DNA of 23,894 nt from IMG/VR virus record IMGVR_UViG_3300042465_000182, positions 1 to 23,894 of that record. One strand, 5' to 3'. Position numbers and translations under genes: made by a program. Below the pieces are notes generated by a model that searched no databases, was not told the DNA's origin, and saw nothing but the letters and a program-made list of their open reading frames with translations. Origin of the DNA: a virus. Shown in pieces: positions 13,861 through 21,093 of this stretch (position 1 is the first letter of the stretch; every line of letters begins with the position of its first letter).

Positions 13861-16124
13861 TGAGGCATTCCCATTTGTTGTTCAGGTGGCATCATTTCGC
13901 CTTCAGGTGGCGGCATACCACCCATAGGTGGCATCATTTCAGGCGGCATACCACCGCCTTGTGGCATCATTTCTTGTTCAGGCATCATCTCATATTGCTC
14001 GCGGCCTGGCATCTCATTGACCATATTTTGCGATTCCATCGCCGCGGCAACCACGCCCATGGCAATATCTTGAATCTGTTGCTCAGTCATGCCAGCTTGC
14101 ACCGCAGCAATTCGCTTGGTTTCGGCTTCGTACATCTTAACTTCAGCTTCAAAATCTTTGCGCTGCATGTCTTGCGCTTCAATCGATTTGCCGACGTTTT
14201 TAAGCATTTCATGCAACTGGTCAAGCTCTTGGCCCATTGCCTGCATTTGCTGTTCCGCTGCCTGCAACGCTGGTGGCTTGTCGCCGTCTTCCATGAGCTT
14301 GGGATCAATGGTTTTGGCAAACCGTTTGGCCATCTCTTGTGCGCCTGGCCAGTCCATGTTCTTCACAAACAAGTCACCGGCCACAGCCCACAAATTAGGA
14401 TTACCCTGCAGCAGCTGGGCCATTGCTTCCAAAGCTTCTTGGCGCTTGGTTGCATAGCCTGGGCCGGTGGCCACCACCACATCGTACTTGCCGACGTTAG
14501 GGTTGTAAATCTTGTCGATCACGATGTCAGGATTGTTCTGATCGGTAATCTTGCGGACGGCTTCCGGCTGGTCGGGGTTTAACTTGACCATCTTGGTTTC
14601 GCCGTCTACACCAATGATGCGGGCCACGCGCTGGGTGTCGTACACCTTGGGGATCAAGTCTACCAACTGACGCACGATGTGACGCACACCACGGGCCAAG
14701 TTGTCACCGTAATGGTAAGTGCCCACGTCACCCTCGCGCTGGCGAGCCAAAATGGCTTTGCCGCTGCGCTCATTGCTTCCCATGCCCAAAGATGCGTTGT
14801 ATTGGCCGGTAGACGCTTTGATGTCCTCAGACGCGCCAGCTTTGGCCTGCAACAGACCGCTCGACGCCATTGGTGGCTGGGCACGTGCAGGCAACGGCAG
14901 CACTGCACCTTGACCGTCGGTCACGTCTGGGTTGACTTCCAAATACGGCCAGTTGGTCGTGTTGGCCGTCTTCCACTGGTTTTCGTAGCCCTCAAACTGG
15001 CCACCGTAGCCAATGAATGGTGCCTTGGGCGCCAAGGCCAGCATCTCTGCTTCTTGGCTTACCCAGTAGTTGTACATGCGCTGGGCATCCTTGGCGTTAC
15101 GCACAAGGCCAGACACATACAAGCGGCCATCGACCTCAAACTCATTACCAACAATGCGAACTACGGGGATGTATTTCCCCGCCCAATCGCGTTCTTCAAG
15201 AATTTCATAACCGTTAATCTTGCAGTATTTAATTTTGACACGATCAGATTCACGAGATTTTTTAGGTTTTCCATACATTTCCTTTAATACTTTGTCGTCT
15301 TGTGTACCCTCAAAAGCAGTCAAATTGCCAGGGTACAGGTTAAGCGTTGCTCGGTCGTAATCTACATAGTAGTAGTCAGCAATGCGGATAGTGTCTTCGG
15401 TAAGCCACTGGCTCAAATTCTGGTCACCAACACCTAATGATTGCAGTGTGGTGATAGGCGCAGAGTTGGGATACATCCGCGCATATTCGTCTTTGGTGAC
15501 ATCTTCAGTGATGAAGCACCATTGTTGATCCGCGCCAGTTGGGTCTTGAATTGTTGGATCCATGTAGACGCTGAATGAGTTGCGTACGCGGCCAATCTTG
15601 ATGTCTTGGTCAAACGTGTTTTCGTCGCAGTATTCGGTCAGGATGCGGATGTAACCTTCGCCGTAGGAGACTTGGTTTTCACACGCGGTATCGTACGCGA
15701 CGTCAGCATCGCTGATGTATTCGATGTGTCTGACCATGCCGTTGAAGATTTCGGCGACTTCGATGTCTGCATGGTCGTCGGCTGGAATAACCTTGCCACT
15801 TGGGCGGTTCTGCCTTTGGTCATTGGTCACCTGTCTAACGTGCTGGGGTAGCTTATTGATCGTCAGACACGGTCTGGCGTTGATCGTTTGGCCTTGCACA
15901 GCACCACGGGTGGCCAACACGTCAGCAGGCCACTGCCAGCGATTGTCGGGTGAGCCAGCGTAGAACTTTAAATCATCAATCTCATCTTCACGGGACTCAG
16001 ACAGTGCGCCAATGGCCATGTCCAAGCGCGAGCGAGCAGTCGCCAAAACATTAGACGTTGAGTCCTTTTGCTTGCCACCGTTGGCCACAGCACCGGCTGC
16101 GGCGATGCCTGTGTAATCTGCCAT
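13857..16124 (-). CDS. Portal protein, P22-like
   Basis: The 755-residue length compares with 725 for P22 portal. A dodecamer would form the DNA channel at one head vertex and bind terminase and the gp4-like adaptor. 'LKFYAGSPDNRWQWP' (about 52-66), 'RPCLTINKLPQHVRQVTNDQR' (split around about 83-103), 'ENQVSYGEGYIRI' and 'FSVYMDPTIQDPTGADQQW' are P22-portal-family patterns. The C-terminal 130 residues hold a long helix region with many Gln/Met/Glu ('MQAMGQELDQLHEMLKNVG'), followed by a Met/Pro/Gly/Glu-rich tail (about 705-755). The start ATG shares its A with the upstream stop (TAATG). Confidence 0.92.
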   Translation of the reverse strand: MADYTGIAAAGAVANGGKQKDSTSNVLATARSRLDMAIGALSESREDEIDDLKFYAGSPDNRWQWPADVLATRGAVQGQTINARPCLTINKLPQHVRQVTNDQRQNRPSGKVIPADDHADIEVAEIFNGMVRHIEYISDADVAYDTACENQVSYGEGYIRILTEYCDENTFDQDIKIGRVRNSFSVYMDPTIQDPTGADQQWCFITEDVTKDEYARMYPNSAPITTLQSLGVGDQNLSQWLTEDTIRIADYYYVDYDRATLNLYPGNLTAFEGTQDDKVLKEMYGKPKKSRESDRVKIKYCKINGYEILEERDWAGKYIPVVRIVGNEFEVDGRLYVSGLVRNAKDAQRMYNYWVSQEAEMLALAPKAPFIGYGGQFEGYENQWKTANTTNWPYLEVNPDVTDGQGAVLPLPARAQPPMASSGLLQAKAGASEDIKASTGQYNASLGMGSNERSGKAILARQREGDVGTYHYGDNLARGVRHIVRQLVDLIPKVYDTQRVARIIGVDGETKMVKLNPDQPEAVRKITDQNNPDIVIDKIYNPNVGKYDVVVATGPGYATKRQEALEAMAQLLQGNPNLWAVAGDLFVKNMDWPGAQEMAKRFAKTIDPKLMEDGDKPPALQAAEQQMQAMGQELDQLHEMLKNVGKSIEAQDMQRKDFEAEVKMYEAETKRIAAVQAGMTEQQIQDIAMGVVAAAMESQNMVNEMPGREQYEMMPEQEMMPQGGGMPPEMMPPMGGMPPPEGEMMPPEQQMGMPQ

Positions 16125-16276
16125 TATTTTTTCTTTGCGGTTTTAGCTGACTCTTTAAAGTCTTTGGCCGTTGGCGCGTTCTTGCTGCCAGGCTTGTTCA
16201 TCTTCTCTTTAGAGCCAGCTGCAATACGGGCTTGCTTGGCGTGAATGTTTGCGTAAAGTCCAGGTTTAGTAGCCAT
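16124..16276 (-). CDS. Small basic phage protein (50 residues)
   Basis: This ORF runs from ATG 16276-16274 to TAA 16126-16124. It encodes 50 residues, starting MATKPGLYANIHAKQARI and ending in AKTAKKK, with 'KMNKPGSKNAPTAKDFK' in between. GGAAG lies about 10 bases upstream. The stop overlaps the portal start as TAATG, so translation is coupled to the portal. I recall very similar Lys-rich proteins beside portal genes in other phages; the function is unknown, and nucleic-acid binding is suggested only by charge. Confidence 0.75.
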   Translation of the reverse strand: MATKPGLYANIHAKQARIAAGSKEKMNKPGSKNAPTAKDFKESAKTAKKK

Positions 16277-16278
16277 GA

Positions 16279-16533
16279 TCAACACTTCCATCTTTTAAGG
16301 GCTGCTTTGGCACGCTCGCCGTCTTTGGCGTTGGCCGCTACAGCGCCCATTCTTGCACAAAATGAAGCCTTGCGGCCTTCGTCTGCCTTGGTCTTCGGGT
16401 TTGGTGCTGGCGGTTTAAGGTTGGAGCCTGTCTCTCGGTTGTACTTTTCGCGCCCTTTGGCCGTCAAACCAGCACCTTTGGAAACGGGTAGTTTCTCACC
16501 TCGGCCAACGCTAAGAGATACGTTTTTTTTCAT
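16279..16533 (-). CDS. Small basic phage protein, DUF6321-like
   Basis: The 84-residue protein begins MKKNVSLSVGRGEK and contains 'KGAGLTAKGREKYNRETGSN', a Pro/Lys stretch, 'GRKASFCARMGAV' and a basic C-terminus ending RWKC. The central pattern matches my memory of the phage family DUF6321; function unknown. The ATG at 16533 overlaps the terL stop as ATGA, so I prefer it to the in-frame ATG at 16545. Two cysteines (in SFCAR and at the last residue) are notable. The charge suggests contact with DNA or RNA during packaging, but this is inference. Confidence 0.7.
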   Translation of the reverse strand: MKKNVSLSVGRGEKLPVSKGAGLTAKGREKYNRETGSNLKPPAPNPKTKADEGRKASFCARMGAVAANAKDGERAKAALKRWKC

Positions 16534-18053
16534 GCGCCCATCCAACCAGTTACCGCAGTGCCCTGCGCGTTAAAACGTGTGTGCGCTGGTTCTTTGTATT
16601 CTCTGTGCGCCACAGGAAAAGCAAACGTCACTGCGAGCGCATCAGCTGCATCTGGTGAAGCTAAACCTCTTGCTCGCATTTCTTTTTTGCCTTCCAAAAA
16701 TATCGTTCCTGAAGAATCTGGTTTCTTCGTTGGACCCGTAAAATCAGCTTTCAGCTGCCGATCTGTGGGAATACTAGCAGATTTTAACCAGTTACGCATG
16801 TCATTCCACATTTCTGCTCGCTTATTTCCAAATGCTTGCGAGTGCTTGGCCTTGTTCCCAAAATTCACACCTCGGACCTTGTACCTTTGCTCGGTCAGCC
16901 GGTCAAGTATTCCATAACCCAAACCACCTTCATCAATGACGGTTAAGGTTGGTTTGTATTCTTCAATGGCCTCAATCACCCTGCCCACAATTTCCATCGT
17001 ATCTTCGCCCTTGTAACGCTTGATGGCCACCAAGTCGCGGCCCTGGCGTACCACAATCACCGTCGAATCTGCACCACCGCGGGCGGGGTCAACTCCCAAA
17101 ATGATCGGTGCCGTCAAATCCTTGTACCTTGGCCTTTGCATGGCGTCATCCACAATCATTGGGCTGATAAATTGATCTTCACCGGCTGACGGGAACTCAC
17201 CATACACCTCGACCTTGGCTTGGGCTGAGTCCTCGCCATATTCAGCAATGATCTGCTCATAAACCGACTTATCGGTGTCTTCCACCGTCCTGGCATCCAC
17301 AATTTTGGACGTCCAAAAGTTGCGTTTGGCGTGAAAACACTCAAAAAAGTAGCCTTCATTGCGCCGTGGGTTGGAAAATGCAAACCAGTACCTGTCCGGC
17401 GTGTTTTCTGTAAAGAATCCAGCTCCAACTTCCCAAATCGGGTTGGGGATACCGCTAGATTCGTCAAATATCAGCATCATGCCGTCTTGGTTGTGCACAC
17501 CAGCGTAAGAATCGGGGTTCTCTGCACTCCAAAGCTTGCCCTCGCAGGCCCAGTAGCGGGTGCCTTTACGCAAATCGCGCTCGACAAGTTCAGTTAACCA
17601 CTGCGCGGGAACTAGCTTGGTGGCCGAGATCTCCCACCAGTGCGAGTTAATGAGCATGGCTGCCCATTTGGTCAACTCTGCCCATGTCACTGAGCGCAGC
17701 TGGTTCTCGCTGTTGGCGCTGACAACAACCGAGCCACCAATGCGGGTGGTAAGCATCCACAAAATCAACCAGGACACCAAAGCAGATTTGCCAATGCCTC
17801 GACCAGATGACACGGCCATGCGGATGGTGTCATAGTCAATCAAACCCTTTTGTTTTTTGATGTGCGCGGTAATGTCTCGCAACACTTCCCTCTGCCATTT
17901 GCGTGGGCCGGTGAACTTCTCCAGCGGCGTGTTCTTCTGGCCCCAGGGAAAGGCAAACAGCACAAAAGCTTCTGGATCATCAGCAATGGCCGGTGACCAA
18001 AGCTCCACCATCAGCTTTTGTTCTTCTTCAGACTTGTATATCGTGGTTTGCAT
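16530..18053 (-). CDS. terL: Terminase large subunit (packaging ATPase and nuclease)
   Basis: The 507-residue protein cuts the DNA concatemer and drives it through the portal. The ATPase domain shows a Walker A-like SSGRGIGKS (82-90), Walker B MMLIFDE (192-198) and the coupling motif FSNPRR (226-231). The RNase H-like nuclease domain shows Asp322 (GVDPARGG), Asp374 (VIDEGG) and Asp468/Asp471 (SPDAADAL), the usual three acidic positions. All key residues are present, so it should be active. It starts three bases after the 636-residue gene and is coupled by ATGA to the next gene. It is separated from terS by about 2.4 kb, which is unusual. Confidence 0.95.
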   Translation of the reverse strand: MQTTIYKSEEEQKLMVELWSPAIADDPEAFVLFAFPWGQKNTPLEKFTGPRKWQREVLRDITAHIKKQKGLIDYDTIRMAVSSGRGIGKSALVSWLILWMLTTRIGGSVVVSANSENQLRSVTWAELTKWAAMLINSHWWEISATKLVPAQWLTELVERDLRKGTRYWACEGKLWSAENPDSYAGVHNQDGMMLIFDESSGIPNPIWEVGAGFFTENTPDRYWFAFSNPRRNEGYFFECFHAKRNFWTSKIVDARTVEDTDKSVYEQIIAEYGEDSAQAKVEVYGEFPSAGEDQFISPMIVDDAMQRPRYKDLTAPIILGVDPARGGADSTVIVVRQGRDLVAIKRYKGEDTMEIVGRVIEAIEEYKPTLTVIDEGGLGYGILDRLTEQRYKVRGVNFGNKAKHSQAFGNKRAEMWNDMRNWLKSASIPTDRQLKADFTGPTKKPDSSGTIFLEGKKEMRARGLASPDAADALAVTFAFPVAHREYKEPAHTRFNAQGTAVTGWMGA

Positions 18054-18056
18054 TGA

Positions 18057-19967
18057 TTAAGGTGCAGCCAGGTAATTGGTCGGCTGCTCTGGCGCCGGTT
18101 GTGGCGCCAACATGTTCTTTGCAGCAATTGCACCACCAGCAAGACCGGCAGTACCAAGCATTGCAGCGGGAGTGGCGGCACCATAGTAAAGCTCTCGCCA
18201 ATCACCTTCCTTCATCACCGGCTTGGTGCCCGTATACCCTGCCTGCTTATGCGCGGCCAGCGCGTCGCGCATTTCTTGCCATGACTGCTTGGGCAACAAC
18301 CTGTAGTCTGGATGGGCAAACTCATGGGGCTCCAACCTCTGGCGGTAAACATCCCACTTGCGCCACTGCTCGGGGAACAACTCAATCGCTGGGTTTGCGC
18401 CCCTAGACTCATCAACGTAGTCAACCACTCTTTTGTAAAACGGGTTGAAGTCTTGCAGCTGCTTGGGCTCGAACGCCAATTTTTCGGGCGTGGCCACTCC
18501 AGGTATTTCATTCAATTCGCCAGTTTTGGTGCGGTACATCTTCGACAATGATGATCCACCAATCACGTCAATGGCAGCCTTCTCCACCTTCTTTGTCGGC
18601 ACTCCCAAAATAGCTTCTTTGGTTGGATCCACTCCCAACTTACCACCCATGCGAAGCCTGAATGCCTCTCCCACAATCGGGTCATCCAGCATCCTCTCAT
18701 ACGAGTGCCGGATCATGTGCAAATCAACAGCTGACGTATTCGCACGGTTCAAGTCCAACCAAGGCGTACCAAGCGACGCGGTCTTGGGACCCAAACCAGG
18801 CACCTGATTCATCACCCGCAGGGTAACGTCGCGCATAGTCTCACCAGGCGCAATTTGAAACATCTCAGGCTTATCCAAAATCAACTTGGCCAACATCGCC
18901 TGATTCTTCAAATCTGCCGTGCCCAGCACTCCCATGCCACCGCGGCCAGCTGCCTGCACTCCCGTCTGCCCCTGCGCCGTGACAGATAAACCAGGCTCGC
19001 CAACCCTACCGGCCAGCGCCTTCAACTCATCCATATTCGTCAACCTCAACCGCTGCGCCAAAAACTCATTGGGCGTCAACGGCGCATTAGGCGACAACTG
19101 GGCAAAACTCAACCGGTTAAACATGTCCACCTGATCCGGATTGGCCACCTCATGCGTCCTGATCAACTTCTGCATCAGCTTGTCATGCACGTCCTTTGGC
19201 AGCGCCGCGGGATCAATATTGTTGGCCTTCATCCAGAACATGTCCGGCACCGTGAACTTACCCTCCAAACCACCAGGTATCTTGATCTCTCTCTTGCTGG
19301 TCAAGTCAGTAATGCCAAGCGACTTGGGCTCGGTCACCGTCATATTCACCCCGTGCTTTTCGCCCCAAGCCTTCCACTCAGCCTCAGTTGCCTTCGCACC
19401 TGGCGTCGTTGGCGCCTCACCCTTCATCCTTGTGCGCGTCGATAACGCATCATCAATCACCGACTTAGGCACATACCCGTTAATCTTAAAAGCCGGATTG
19501 TTCAATATCGAATTCGCTATGTCCGGATTGCCCTTCAATAACTTTTTCACCTCGGACCTCGGCACCGCGCTACCAGTGACTTCACCAGTAAAAGCCAAGT
19601 CGGCCAGCTCCTTATCCTTGCTGCTTAATTTCTCATACTGCTCCGTAATTTCTTGCAGTTTTTTTGCCCCAGATTTAACCAACTTGGTCATGCCCATTGG
19701 CGCAAACGACATTGCGCCACCCATAGTCATGTCCGTCAATTCTTGAAACGCTGCCTGGTCAGTAATTTTGGCCGGATTCTTTTTGTCCCCAAATGCACGA
19801 TCATTCAATTCGCGCCAGCGTTGTTGGGATTGCTGCAAATTCTGTAAAGCACCACTCATTGATCGGCCAAGACCCTGCATCTGTTGCGTACGGTTTGGGT
19901 CTTGCATATAACCAAGCATTGAACCCAATATATTTTTACCCGTAGGCGCCAGTTTGTTTGTGGCCAT
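18057..19967 (-). CDS. Large uncharacterised phage protein with HhH-GPD-like signature
   Basis: The 636-residue protein has no named family that I recognise. An N-terminal Gln-rich helical part (about 15-55) resembles virion/ejection proteins. A segment at 389-417 reads VPGLGPKTAS, 17 residues, then VDLH, which mirrors the helix-hairpin-helix plus 'VDTH' signature of endonuclease III-type DNA glycosylases, including a Lys (395) and an Asp (415) at the catalytic-type positions. No iron-sulphur cysteine cluster is present. The C-terminus has a small-residue hydrophobic segment (about 595-615, PAAMLGTAGLAGGAIAAK). I chose ATG 19967, 94 codons inside a longer open frame, because GGGGG lies 5 bases upstream and the upstream part encodes GC-biased nonsense over the origin region. 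Confidence 0.7.
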   Translation of the reverse strand: MATNKLAPTGKNILGSMLGYMQDPNRTQQMQGLGRSMSGALQNLQQSQQRWRELNDRAFGDKKNPAKITDQAAFQELTDMTMGGAMSFAPMGMTKLVKSGAKKLQEITEQYEKLSSKDKELADLAFTGEVTGSAVPRSEVKKLLKGNPDIANSILNNPAFKINGYVPKSVIDDALSTRTRMKGEAPTTPGAKATEAEWKAWGEKHGVNMTVTEPKSLGITDLTSKREIKIPGGLEGKFTVPDMFWMKANNIDPAALPKDVHDKLMQKLIRTHEVANPDQVDMFNRLSFAQLSPNAPLTPNEFLAQRLRLTNMDELKALAGRVGEPGLSVTAQGQTGVQAAGRGGMGVLGTADLKNQAMLAKLILDKPEMFQIAPGETMRDVTLRVMNQVPGLGPKTASLGTPWLDLNRANTSAVDLHMIRHSYERMLDDPIVGEAFRLRMGGKLGVDPTKEAILGVPTKKVEKAAIDVIGGSSLSKMYRTKTGELNEIPGVATPEKLAFEPKQLQDFNPFYKRVVDYVDESRGANPAIELFPEQWRKWDVYRQRLEPHEFAHPDYRLLPKQSWQEMRDALAAHKQAGYTGTKPVMKEGDWRELYYGAATPAAMLGTAGLAGGAIAAKNMLAPQPAPEQPTNYLAAP

Positions 19968-19986
19968 AAAAACCCCCGTTTTGATG

Positions 19987-20087
19987 GGTTGAATATACCA
20001 AATAAAAGCTGGCGCAGGGAGTTCCGAATTAAAACAGAAGGAGCTGTGTATGGCTCGGGTGCTATGCGCCAGCAAGGTCGAATATAC
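19987..20087. repeat. Paired direct and inverted repeats upstream of the 636-residue gene
   Basis: GGTTGAATATAC (19987-19998) recurs as GGTCGAATATAC (20076-20087). Inside, GCTGGCGCA (20008-20016) is the exact reverse complement of TGCGCCAGC (20065-20073). On the minus strand the inner arm is followed by TTTTATTT. The block may be an operator, a leader structure or an eroded element; no ORF explains it. Confidence 0.5.
19992..20000 (-). promoter_or_regulatory. Candidate extended -10 promoter for the late/packaging operon
   Basis: On the minus strand TGGTATATT fits an extended -10 (TGnTATAAT-like). It would start RNA near 19985, 18 bases before the ATG at 19967. No good -35 is visible 17 bases upstream. 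It lies just downstream of a terminator-like element, a sensible place for a fresh promoter. Confidence 0.35.
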
Positions 20088-20090
20088 ATT

Positions 20091-20120
20091 AAAAATAAAA
20101 AAAATTGTGCGCGGGGGCAC
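20091..20120 (-). terminator. Possible rho-independent terminator at the end of the early operon
   Basis: On the minus strand a GC-rich segment with a short stem (GTGC, 6-base loop, GCAC; alternative CGGG/CCCG pairing) is followed by AA and a run of eight T, then ATTTTT. The stem is weak but the U-run is strong. It would stop transcripts coming from terS before the next operon. Confidence 0.4.
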
Positions 20121-20235
20121 CCGTTCTCGCGGTACTTTGCGCCGGACCCTCCCCCCCCCCGTCGGGCCAGCTGGCGGGCAGGCAGGGGCACCGGCGCCGG
20201 CCACGCGGCGGCGGGCCATAAGCCAGCGCAGGCGG
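20107..20235. other. GC-rich non-coding block with C10 run, candidate packaging (cos/pac) region
   Basis: The block is far richer in G+C than its neighbours and contains a run of ten C at 20151-20160, GGCGCCGGCC and GCGGCGGCGGG. It lies between terS and the packaging operon. Open frames through it have biased, Arg/Pro/Ala-rich translations and no ribosome binding site, so I read it as non-coding. Terminase recognition sites often lie close to terS; that is the only basis for the cos/pac suggestion. Confidence 0.3.
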
Positions 20236-20239
20236 GAAG

Positions 20240-20343
20240 TTATCCACAAGCTGAGAGCGTTATCAGGCCAAGGTTAGACACATTGGCCTGTGGATAAGTG
20301 CAATCTGTTTATTTGCTAAGCATATTCCTGTGAGTTATCCACA
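20240..20343. other. Candidate replication origin with three DnaA boxes
   Basis: The perfect 9-mer TTATCCACA occurs at 20240-20248 (+), 20289-20297 (-, as TGTGGATAA) and 20335-20343 (+). Between the first two, CAGGCCAA (20264-20271) and TTGGCCTG (20283-20290) form an 8-bp inverted repeat that runs into box 2. An AT-rich flank with a repeated TTATGTAAG-like motif extends to about 20410 and could be the unwinding element. Three exact copies in 104 bases are very unlikely by chance. The host initiator DnaA would bind here; the phage primase-helicase could then be loaded. Confidence 0.7.
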
Positions 20344-20442
20344 ATCGACTTAACATAATGGACATCGTGTAAAATGGATTATGTAAGCGTTATGTAAGTA
20401 TGTATATGAATCAACAGGTTAGCGTTGAAAGATATGCACATG
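20344..20442. other. AT-rich non-coding flank of the putative origin
   Basis: About 100 bases without a supported gene between DnaA box 3 and the terS stop codon. It is AT-rich, with two near-identical TTATGTAAG units at about 20379-20398, and reads as a possible DNA-unwinding element. No convincing promoter was seen. Confidence 0.4.
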
Positions 20443-20919
20443 CTACTTTGGCTCTACGTCGGTAATGTCGTCCACCTTGGCCATACCAATTTGCACCCTG
20501 GCTTGCGCCTGCTCCAATGCTTGAATAACGCTGATCCGGTTATCGCTGACGCTGACGTCGAGCCGGTCACCATACGTGCGTGGCTTAAGCTTGCTGGCCA
20601 CCCACTTACGCGCATCAACCTGCAGGCGCTTCTGGTTCACCCAGGCGCTGACTGCGACGCCTTCTAAGTGGTCTGGGATGGGTTGATCGGCCAGCTCGAC
20701 TATTTCCTCTGCCAAACGGTCTGCTCGCTGCTCTACGGCCTTTTGATAGGCTTCTTTGAGCTTATCGTTGGCCTGCAGCATTCGCCAGGCGTGAACGTAG
20801 CTTGGCATACCAGGCTCGCGCAAGGCGCCAGACAAGCTAGCGCCGCTGCTGATCTTGTCCAAGATGCCAGGCCAAATGTCTTCGGTGTATTCGATCGGTC
20901 TGCCGCCCAAATTCTTCAT
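20443..20919 (-). CDS. terS: Terminase small subunit
   Basis: The 158-residue protein would bind the packaging site and pass DNA to the large subunit. The N-terminal 'GGRPIEYTEDIWPGILDKIS' (4-23) is a DNA-binding-domain opening common in small terminases, followed by 'SLSGALREPGMPSYVHAWRML' split over about 28-48 (a helix-turn-helix-like part). A long helix 'KLKEAYQKAVEQRADRLAEEI' follows. 'RLQVDARKWVASKLKPRTYGDR' split around about 98-119 ends the conserved part and is a pattern I know from this family. The ribosome binding site is weak (AAGGGC). It lies downstream of rusA and upstream of the putative origin. Confidence 0.85.
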   Translation of the reverse strand: MKNLGGRPIEYTEDIWPGILDKISSGASLSGALREPGMPSYVHAWRMLQANDKLKEAYQKAVEQRADRLAEEIVELADQPIPDHLEGVAVSAWVNQKRLQVDARKWVASKLKPRTYGDRLDVSVSDNRISVIQALEQAQARVQIGMAKVDDITDVEPK

Positions 20920-20985
20920 GTGCTTTGCCCTTTTAGATAAAACCTATCGGCACCGCGGTGTCGATAGTCGAAATCTCGCGCGTAA

Positions 20986-21093
20986 TTATTTCAAAACCTC
21001 GGGCGCGAGAATCGCCCACCCCCAAAAAAACGGGGTACTCACGACAACCGCTTTCCCCCAAAAGCTGGCGGCAACTGATACCAGCGCCGTCAT
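20986..21093 (-). CDS. Possible 35-residue hydrophobic small protein
   Basis: An ORF of 35 codons starts at ATG 21093, overlapping the rusA stop as ATGA, and ends at TAA 20988-20986. The product begins MTALVSVAASFWGKAVV and continues with a hydrophobic aromatic stretch (TPFFWGWAILAP), consistent with a single membrane-spanning segment. There is no clear ribosome binding site beyond coupling. It may be a real tiny membrane protein or chance; about 66 bases without a gene follow before terS. Confidence 0.3.
   Translation of the reverse strand: MTALVSVAASFWGKAVVVSTPFFWGWAILAPEVLK

Noticed and set aside
13821-14582. 253-codon plus-strand ORF (His/Leu-rich)
   Set aside because: It is the antisense of the portal's Met/Gln-rich C-terminus; composition is an artefact of the opposite strand.
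19968-20249. 94-codon N-terminal extension of the 636-residue protein
   Set aside because: The extension has GC-driven, Arg/Pro-rich composition over the origin/GC block and no ribosome binding site, whereas ATG 19967 has GGGGG 5 bases upstream.
19968-20442. tRNA or other structural RNA gene in the 475-base gap
   Set aside because: No cloverleaf, TTCGA-type T-loop or CCA end was found; the inverted repeats present are explained better as DNA sites.
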